A DNA stretch of 64,000 bases from Cryptomeria japonica (taxonomy: Eukaryota; Streptophyta; Pinopsida; Cupressales; Cupressaceae): the NCBI RefSeq assembly GCF_030272615.1, contig NC_081415.1, positions 368,719,667 to 368,783,666 on the forward strand. Reading direction: 5' to 3'. Of the stretch, positions 56,384 to 64,000 are shown in pieces; position 1 is the stretch's first letter; the number at the start of each line of letters is the position of its first letter. The translations under genes were made by a program, and so were the position numbers. The notes beneath the pieces are model-generated. The model was given only the letters and a program-made list of their open reading frames with translations, was not told where the DNA came from and made no database searches.

Positions 56384-57967
56384 CTAAGTCTCTACTGGTG
56401 GTGGTATGACTCCAAGCTGATCTCTGAGATATTCAAAAGTCTCCTTAGGCAAAGGTTTTGTGAAAATATCTGCAAGTTGTTCTTTAGTATTCACATAAAC
56501 CAGTTTTATGTCTTTTTCTTCAACTTTTTCCCTTAGAAAATTTAGTTTGATAGAAACATGTTTTGTTTTAGAATGTAATGCCGGATTCTTAGATATATCA
56601 ATTGTTGCAGTGTTATCACAATAAATAGTAATGGGTTCCTTGCATTTTACCTTTATGTCTTTCAACATTTGTTTAAGCCATAGTACCTGTGTACAGTTAG
56701 TTGCTGCTGCAACATATTCTGATTCTGTTGTTGATAAAGATGTACAGCTTTGTTTCTTACTCAACCAAGAAACTAATCTCTTTCCAAGAAAGAATGCTCC
56801 TCCAGTGGTGATTTTTCTATCATCCACATCTCCTACCCAATTTGCATCTGTGTATGCACATAGATCAAAGTTTTCATCTCTAAAATACCATAATCCAAGA
56901 TTTGTTGTGCCTTGTAAGTACCGGAAAATCCTTTTTACTGTTGATTCATGATTTTCCTTAGGATTACTTTGAAATCTAGAAACAATACATACTGCATTCA
57001 TAATATCAGGCCTGGTTTGTGTCAAATACAGTAAACCTCCTATCATAGATTTGTATCTAGTTGGATTAACAGGTGTAGATTCATCCCTTTGAGATAATTT
57101 TTCATTTGTAGTCATAGGTGTGCTTATCAGTTTAGAGTTCTCCATCCCAAATTTCTTTAGTAATTCTTTCAAGTACTTGGATTGACTCAAAAATATACCT
57201 TTATCAGTCTCTGAAATCTACAATCCTAAAAAGAATTTTATTTCTCCAATCATAGACATTTCAAATTCTTGTTGCATTTTAATAGAAAATTCCTTACATA
57301 GTCCATCTTCTCCTCCAAAGATTATATCATCAACAAATACTTCAATAATCAAGATGTCATCATTAGTTATTTTGTAATATAAATTGCTATCTGCATTTCC
57401 TTTAGTAAAACCAATCTTTAAAAGATACTTATCCAACCTTGTATACCTAGATCTTGGGGCTTGTTTTAATCCATAAAGAGCTTTTCTTAACCTGCAAACC
57501 ATATCATTGTCATCTGTCAAGGAAAATCCATCAAGTTGTTCAATATATACTTCCTCTTCAAGATCTCCATTCAAAAATGCACATTTAATATCCATTTGAT
57601 AAACTTTGTAGTCCTTGTGAGCTGCAAAAGCCAAGAATAATCTAACTACCTCAATTCTGGCTACCGATGCAAAGGTTTCATTGTAATCAACTCCTTTCTG
57701 AGAATATCCCTTACACACTAGTCTTGCTTTATTTCTGAAAACCTTACCATCTTCATTAAGTTTGTTTCTAAATACCCATTTGGTTCCAATTACATTTTTA
57801 TCTTTAGGTCGGGGAACTAATGTCCAAGTATTATTTTTCTCAATTTGTCCTAATTCTTCTTCCATAGATTTAATCCAAAATTTATCTTCACATGCCTCAT
57901 TGATAGATGATGGTTCAATTTGAGAAATAATACATGCCTCTTCATTTGCCAATCTTCCTCTTGTCAT
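56384..57967 (-). pseudogene. C5 reverse transcriptase and RNase H
   Basis: On the minus strand: a 249-codon open stretch (57967-57218) with [53 protein letters not shown] and active-site FVDDIIFGG (about 57335), then a stop at 57218 (LGL-stop; C3 has Gln) and a 268-codon stretch (57190-56384) with connection and RNase H: YTDANWVGDVDDRK, SEYVAAATNCT, CDNTATIDISKN, DIFTKPLPKETFEYLRDQLG. Apart from that one stop and one lost codon (KGVDYNETF lacks a Glu) the domain pair is almost intact. Confidence 0.9.
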
Positions 57968-58056
57968 AACTCCTTTAAATTTGTTTCCAATTATCTAATC
58001 TTCAAAATGATTCAATCTTACATACTGAGGTGTCTTAGTTTGTTGTTGTTCTTCAA

Positions 58057-59007
58057 TTACTGTGGAATCCTTTGATGATACCTTGAAGTTCCTCTGAATT
58101 GTTCATCAATATTTACATTTGTACTCTCAACAATTTTCTGCAATCTCTTATTAAAACATCTATATGCCTTTCTCTTAGATGAATAACCAAGAAATATTCC
58201 TTGATCACTTCTAGAATCAAATTTGCCAATATACTCATCTCTTCTAATATAACATTTACTTCCAAAAATTCTGAAATAATTAAGAGTAGGAGTATTACCA
58301 AACCATAGTTCATGAGGGGTCTTACCGGTTTCACCTTTGATGTGAATGTTGTTGAATGTATAGACAGTAGTGCTAACTGCCTCTCTCCAATACACATGTG
58401 GTAGATTTGCTTCTGATAACATACTTCTTGTTGCATCCAAGATAGTTCTATTTTTCCTTTCAACAACTCCATTCTGTTGTGGTGTCTGAGGTGCTGATAA
58501 CTGTCTTTTGATTCCATTCACTTCACAGAATGTATTAAAGTCCTTAGATGTGAATTCTCCTCCTTGATCTGATCTTAAACATTTGATTTTCTTACCGGTT
58601 TCATTCTCAACCATTGCTTTGAACAATTTGAACTTCCCAAGTGCTTCTGATTTTTCTCTGAGAAAAGTAACCCAACACATTCTAGAATAATCATCAATAA
58701 TTAGCATGAAATATCTATCACCTTGTAGGATTTTAGTTCTAGCTAGACCACATAAATCAGCGTGAATTAAATCAAGAGCATTATTGGATTTTTCTGGAAT
58801 AGTTTTGAAACTAGCTCTAACTTGTTTTCCAAATTGACATTCCTTACAAATTGTATTTTGAGGTTTCACAATTTTAGGTAGATCTCTAACTGCCTTAGAA
58901 GTACTGATCTTTACCACGCAATCAAAGTTTACATGACATAGTCTCTTATGCCATAACCAACTTTCATCTATATGAGCAATTAAGCATGTCTTTTCACTAT
59001 TATTCAA
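58057..59007 (-). pseudogene. C5 integrase
   Basis: A 316-codon open frame on the minus strand. The zinc-binding start (WHKRLCHVNFDC ... CKECQFGKQ) and the catalytic core are intact: LIHADLCGL, LRSDQGGEF and NGVVERKNRT give the D-D-E triad. It is separated from protease by the frameshift caused by the 77-bp duplication, and ends at a deletion that removes part of the integrase-reverse transcriptase linker relative to C3. Confidence 0.9.
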
Positions 59008-59094
59008 ATGAAAGATAGTCTCTTATGCCATAACCAACTTTCATCTATATGAGCAATTAAGCATGTCTTTTCACTATTATTCAAATGAAAGATA
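58941..59094. repeat. 77-bp tandem duplication in C5 pol
   Basis: The 77 bases starting GTCTCTTATGCC at 58941 recur exactly from 59018. The length is not a multiple of three, so it shifts the frame between protease and integrase. C3 has a single copy. Confidence 0.95.
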
Positions 59095-59699
59095 TTACCC
59101 CTAGTCTGATTATCGGTTGCAATTTCCAAACCAGTTCTATTCATGATTTTGCATTTTGCATTTTTAAATTGTAACTGAAATCCTTTTTTAACTAATTGAC
59201 CAACACTTAAAAGATTATGCTTTAATCCTTCAACATAGTAGACATTGTCAGTGTTATGCTTACCATCAAGAGATATTGAACCCTTACCTTTGATTGAACA
59301 GGCATTGTCATCTCCAAATCTTACTAAACCTCCATTGTATTCTTGAAAGTTCAAGAATTTACCTTTGTCTCCAGTCATGTGATGTGAGCATCTTGAGTCA
59401 ATGATCCATTCATCCTTTGCTTCAACTTTGGTTGCTAGAGCTTGTTCTACCAGTTGAGCAGTAGGTGTCGGTTGATCCTCTATTATAGCAACAAAAACCC
59501 ATCCATTGTCTACTGGCTCCTCATCAGAATCATCAGTCACACCCTCATCAGCAATGTAACAGGATCTGTCTTTGTTCTTCTTAAATCTGTATCTCTGATA
59601 TTCAGGATTAGGTTTGTATGTTCTTCTAGCTTCTTCTCTTAGTCTAGCATGTCTATCAAGGCATCTCGAAGCCATATGACCAATCATATTGCAGTTAAA
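59004..59699 (-). pseudogene. C5 gag C-terminus and protease
   Basis: Open frame on the minus strand from the zinc knuckle (CFNCNMIGHMASRC at about 59705-59664) to the duplication. The protease motif reads DSRCSHHMTG instead of DSGCSHHMTG (about 59400), so the conserved glycine beside the catalytic aspartate is replaced by arginine and the enzyme is probably inactive. Confidence 0.88.
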
Positions 59700-60524
59700 A
59701 CATTTAAAGGGTGCTTTACCTTCATACTTACTTCCAACTGGACCTTTTGGTATTTTTCTTGCAAATAGTGCTTCAAGTTCTTCAAGCTCTTCATTCTCCT
59801 TCCTGGTTTCTTCAATTTCTCTTACATAAAAGGATTTCCAGTCTGATTTGTCAAATTATGGAGCAGATGATGTTGATGCTTTAAAAGCCAAATCAGTTTT
59901 TATAGTAGCAACAGGACCAAATTCCTCAATTTCAAAGGCTGAAAGTTTTCCAATCAATGTATCCCTAGTTACTGATGTATTAGGCATTGTTCTCAACTCA
60001 TTTATAGCAATAACCTTCATTTTATATGTTGGTGGAAATCCTCTTAAGATTTTTGAAACAATTTCATCCTCACTCAGGGTTCCTCCACAACATTTAATAC
60101 CCAAAACAATTTCATTTACTCTTTCCATAAAAGCAGAAATCCTTTCATCTTCTTCCATTTTCAGATGTTCATACCTAACTCAGAAGCTTTCAAGTTTTGC
60201 AATCTTGACTGAGGAATCTCCTTCATTTAGTGTTTCCAAATGATCCCAAATAGATTTAGCAGTAGACCTATCTGATAATCCCATGATTTGTTGATCTGAT
60301 AATGCGCTCAAAAGTGCTTCTCTTGCTTTGCAATCATTCTCTTCATCTTTAGCTAAGGTAGTTGGAGCAGTCTGACCAGCTACAGCAGCAATATAACCAT
60401 TCTTTGTAACTTCCCAGATGTCTTTACCGATGCAATTCAGATGTGTCTCCATCCTGATCTTTCATATCCCATAGTTGGTTCCATCAAGTTTTGGACTGTC
60501 CTTCCTAAAGTAATTAGTAGACAT
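59700..60524 (-). pseudogene. C5 gag, N-terminal part
   Basis: ATG at 60524 on the minus strand (MSTNYFRKDSPKLDGTNYGI), then a stop at the Trp codon that C3 retains, a TGA at 60180 shared with C3, and a stop at 59856. The capsid region (GIKCCGGTLSEDEIVSKIL, MKVIAINELRTMPN) is well preserved between them. Confidence 0.88.
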
Positions 60525-60566
60525 TGGACCTCCTCAAGTTGTTAAACTTCTGCAAAAGAGGACTAA

Positions 60567-60578
60567 GCTCTAATACCA
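60567..60578 (-). other. Primer-binding site of C5
   Basis: On the minus strand TGGTATTAGAGC, one transition away from the exact Met-tRNA site. Confidence 0.85.
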
Positions 60579-60580
60579 AT

Positions 60581-61648
60581 TGTTAGGTCCTGGAGACAAC
60601 TGAGAGGGGGGGGGGGGGGGGGATGAATCAGTTGTCAAATAAATTCAAACCAAAAACCAATTAACCAACTTGATTCTTAATACCGGTAAACCAGTTAAAT
60701 ATGTCGGTAGACAATGTTAATAGTAAATTGCTATACCGGTAAAGATTAATGCATGAAACATAAACATAAATTCATCCACAATACATAACACCAATATTTG
60801 TACGTGGAAACCCTGTAAGGGGAAAAACCACAGTGGGAAACCTTACCCACAATCAGATGGTACTACTATAGATAGTAAGTGTACATAAATGGGGTCTGCA
60901 CATGCAGAAAGGCCAACAGCCTAGAGCTCACTGCTCAATCACAAAATGGGAGTCACACTGACTATAGTTGGATGGTTAAATCCAATAAGAATGTACTGCA
61001 CAAAATAGCATCTTCATATGTTGGATTCAATACCGGTGTAATGTTGATATGCTTATACAAAAACCTAGCTTCACCTTCAAATGATGTCTTCATGTATACC
61101 TCTTCTTAATCTCGCATATATCTTTACTCAATTCTTTTTCGCATTCCACACTTGACCTTACAAATAAAATCTTACATTTATACCATAACCTAAGACCAAT
61201 TTTAGTAGGTCGGCTCTACAAGATATTACAATAAACATTTTACATACAATATAATATCTGATGCAATAACCGATTAAACATGTCGGCTTAATGCATTTAC
61301 ATCAATAATAAATCATTTCCATAGCATGCCATGCTGATCTGGAAAAGATAAACCTGTCGGTATAACCCTAGATAACCCTGGACCTATTTGTTAGTAAAAG
61401 CAAATATGCAAATATGAATATACCAATGATCAATTCTTCAAAACAAAGTGTCCACACGATGTCTTCAACATTATCAAGTGTCTTCCATAACATTCCAGGT
61501 ACCGGTGAACATTATATCCTATCGGTGAACCATATACCAGTAACTGTGCAATAGTTACTTGCTTGCCGGTGAATGTTGTTGGATCTCCAAAGTGCTTGTT
61601 TTTAGTAGGTGTTGACATCAATGACAAAACCATACCAAATTACCAACA
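60581..61648 (-). repeat. 5' LTR of C5 (1068 bp)
   Basis: The extra length relative to the other LTR is largely a G run of 17 bases at 60606-60622 (8 in the left copy). The TG/CA ends are intact. Confidence 0.94.
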
Positions 61649-62448
61649 TCACTAAGAATTGCATGGCTCTTGGAACTTTGCACAATTATGTATCAAATGA
61701 CCTCACCTTTCATATTAAAAAGTGTACTACAATCAAAGATGCTTGGGATATGTTTCAGAAATTGTATGGCCAAGTTGATGAAATTAGAGGTTATAAGATT
61801 GACAATGAGCTCACCAACTTGGATCCCAAGAGTTTTGATATAATCCAATATTATGTCACCAAAGCAAATGAGCTAAGAGGAAAGCTTAAAGATTGTGGAA
61901 TTGACAAAAAGGATGCTCAGATGATATTCAACTTGTTGGACAAGCTTGCACCAGAATATACAGCATTTGTGTCTAGCTTCCAAACTTATCGTTTGACAAT
62001 GGGGAGTTCCTATGTTATGCCTTCATTTGATGCTTTCATAGAAATGTTGATATTGGAACAATATAAGTTGTTGAACATGGGGCTTCTCAAGTCTTCAAAG
62101 TCCCAGGCTTTGGTAGCTAATCAAGGGAATCAAGGAAGTTGAGGCAAAGATTCCAACAACAAGAAGAAGCGCTCCAAGTCTAAGCCACAACAAGAAAAAG
62201 GACAATCATCCTCTCCATCACAAGGCAATTTTTCATCCTCTTCCAAGAAGGGGACACCACCTAAGAAGGATAAACCAACTTGTGCATATTGCAAGAAGTA
62301 TGGTCATGATGAGCATCGATGCCACACAAAACAAGTTGATGAGTTAACTAATCTTCTTAAGAAAAACAACATCAACTTTCCATCTGCCTACAAAAAGAAG
62401 GATTCATCTCCCTCTTCGTCACAGTCTAAGGGAAAAGGGCAAGCATTT
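61649..62448 (+). pseudogene. C6 gag, C-terminal part
   Basis: Continues the gag broken at 54979. A UBN2-type capsid region is clear: CMALGTLHNYVSNDLTF, KDAWDMFQKLYG, KANELRGKLKDCG, IFNLLDKLAPEYTAFVSSFQ. A TGA at 62140 precedes a Ser/Lys-rich linker and the zinc knuckle CAYCKKYGHDEHRC (about 62281-62322), which is intact. Confidence 0.88.
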
Positions 62449-64000
62449 GTGGCTACAAAAAATTCTTCACAGCAGTGGATACTTGACTCAGGTGCCTCAT
62501 ATCACATGGGTTCTACAAAGGAGCAGTTTTCTTCATTGGAGCCATCTAAGGTACCTCACATTTACATAGGTGATGATACACAAGTAGAGGTTGAAGGGAA
62601 AGGTTCAGTTGACATGGATGATGGAACATTTGAGAATGTTCTCTATGTTCCTAACTTGTCTACCAACCTTTTCTCTATCCACCAAATCACTCACTATGGG
62701 AATGGGAAAAAGGTTGAGTTTACACCAAATTCAATTGTGGTAAAGGAACTTGATGATGATGCCTTGGTAGCAGTGGGACAAGTCAATGACAACTCAAGGC
62801 TTTATTCATTCTCCCACTTTGTGCCAAGTTCACCTTCTAGGGCCTTGCTTACTCATTCAGATTCAGAAAGTAAGCTATGGCATGAGCGGTTTGGTCACCT
62901 CAACTACCGCTATCTTCAGCAGCTCAGCACTAAAGACATGGTCACAGGTCTACCTCAAATCAATTTTTCAAAGGGTGTATGTTCAGGTTGTTCCATGGGC
63001 AAGCATCCCGAGGAAAAGTTTGATAAAGGGAAAGATTGGAGAGATTTGGAAGTTCTTTAACTTATTCACAACAATGTAGCAGGTCCATTTCCAGCACCTT
63101 CATTTAGTAAGGCCCGCTATGTCCTCACCTTCATTGATGACTACTCCCGCTTCACTTGGGTCTACTTTCTCATTTATAAGAGTGAAGTATTTGACAGATT
63201 TCAGGACTTCAAGACTCGTGTGGAGAAGCAATCCGGGAAAGTGGTCAAGATTATTCGTACAAATAATGGAAGGGAATATGTGAACAAGAGGCTTGAGGAT
63301 TTTTGTACACTTGAGGGGATTGATCTTCAGCATTTTGTATCATACACTCCACAGCAGAACGAAGTTGCAGAACGCAAGAATAGAACTCTCAAAGAAATGG
63401 CTAGTTGTATGATTCATGCACGTTCTCTTGATCTCACTTTTTGGGTCGAGGCTATCAGTTGTGCCACACACATCCAGAATCAGGTTCCTCACAAATCTTT
63501 GCAAGGTATTACTCCTTTTGAGGTTTGGGTTGGTAGGAAACTAATTGTGAGACATTTCAGAGTCTTTGGGTGTCCAGCACGGGCTTGCATACCTCTGCAG
63601 AAATGCAAGGCATTGGAACCACAGAGTCAACCTTGCATATTTGTTGGATATCCTAAGGGTGTTAAGGCATATAGATTGATGGATCCTGAGACACGTGAGG
63701 TGTTCATTGAGAGGAGTGTTCACTTTGAGGAAAGCTCTCCTAGCTTAGCCTCTCTACCTCCTCCACCTTACTCCATTGTGGATAGTGATGTTAGTGATTC
63801 AGATGATGAGACTCCAACTCCAACTCGTAGGGTTACACCTACACAAGGTCCACTTGCAATTGAGGAGCCTTGTTCTCCACCTCCACCTAGACCTCGTTGG
63901 GCTCGACGGACACTTGAGTCTGTGGGTTCTCTTGTTGGGGAACCTTCAGATACACGGAGAACTTGATCACAACATCAGGATCTTCCACATGCATTCATTG
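62449..64000 (+). pseudogene. C6 protease and integrase, cut by the window edge
   Basis: The protease motif WILDSGASYHMG (about 62479) is intact. The pre-integrase region has LWHERFGHLNYRYLQ and CSGCSMGK. A stop at 63058 is followed by the integrase: the first catalytic position reads LIHNNVAGPF (Asp replaced by Asn), the second RTNNGREY (Asp replaced by Asn), and the Glu in NEVAERKNRT is present. A Pro/Ser-rich linker follows, with a stop at 63964. Loss of both aspartates means an inactive integrase. Confidence 0.88.

Larger units (their letters stand above)
54980..61648 (-). mobile_element. C5: complete Copia retrotransposon, minus strand, youngest-looking insertion
   Basis: 6669 bp, LTRs of 1058 and 1068 bp, perfect target duplication TCACT on both sides (54975-54979 and 61649-61653). 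Same family as C3. It sits inside C6 gag, whose frame is continuous across the site. Coding sequence is broken by stops, a 77-bp tandem duplication and a deletion near 58060, so it was not an intact autonomous copy for long, if ever. Confidence 0.95.
53293..64000 (+). mobile_element. C6: Copia retrotransposon, interrupted by C5 and cut by the window edge
   Basis: LTR at 53293-53744, primer-binding-like site, 1-kb leader, gag (split by C5), protease and integrase up to the right edge. It is a different family from C3/C5 and C4: shorter LTR (452 bp), different gag and no poly-C run. Its insertion point CCATG (53288-53292) lies inside the 5' LTR of C4. Reverse transcriptase, RNase H and the 3' LTR lie outside the window. 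Confidence 0.88.

Overview
The window looks like nuclear DNA of a seed plant, most probably a gymnosperm with a large genome (inference). It is AT-rich, has one recognisable short host exon with plant-type splice sites, and from about 12 kb onward is almost entirely LTR retrotransposons stacked inside one another. Nothing resembles an operon, a prokaryotic gene, an rRNA, a tRNA or a CRISPR array. A 500-base run of N (9143-9642) marks an assembly gap.

Left third (1-12755). A minus-strand Copia-type LTR with its primer-binding site runs off the left edge (1-509). One plus-strand exon (1739-1933) encodes part of an NCA2/DGS1-type mitochondrial protein. The rest is intron-like or intergenic DNA: palindrome-rich and T-rich hairpin arrays (3.7-3.9 kb, 5.5-6.1 kb), a 20-bp perfect inverted repeat (5003/5151), two diverged copies of an LTR-like sequence (6272-6550, 7145-7469), a CAT-rich tract, and a decayed minus-strand reading frame that resembles a plant mobile domain protein (about 11400-12755).

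Right four fifths (12756-64000): a nested stack. L1 (plus) is a large non-autonomous LTR element that starts at 12756. It is interrupted by S1 (15217-19010, probably one very long solo LTR) and then by G (from about 22290), a Ty3/Gypsy element of Tat/Ogre type. G is interrupted by L2 (26837-34284, a second non-autonomous element related to L1), by the Copia element C3 (35272-41982, plus) inside gag, and by the Copia element C4 (from 46436, minus) inside reverse transcriptase. C4's 5' LTR is interrupted by the Copia element C6 (from 53293, plus). C6's gag is interrupted by C5 (54980-61648, minus, same family as C3), which has a perfect 5-bp target duplication. The insertion depth is at least five: L1 > G > C4 > C6 > C5. 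In four cases the reading frame of the host element continues across the insert.

How the parts relate. All Copia coding regions are broken by stops or frameshifts. L1 and L2 carry no protease, integrase or reverse transcriptase. Instead they share a coiled-coil protein with four CCHC-type zinc knuckles (ORF1) and an unrecognised protein of about 1080 codons (ORF2) in the same order. Their primer-binding site, LTR ends and (in L2) polypurine block match those of C3, C4 and C5, so they look like parasites mobilised by this Copia group. Together with an inverted repeat that straddles the polypurine/LTR boundary in L2, C3, C4 and C5, this paired ORF1/ORF2 family is the best candidate for something under-described.
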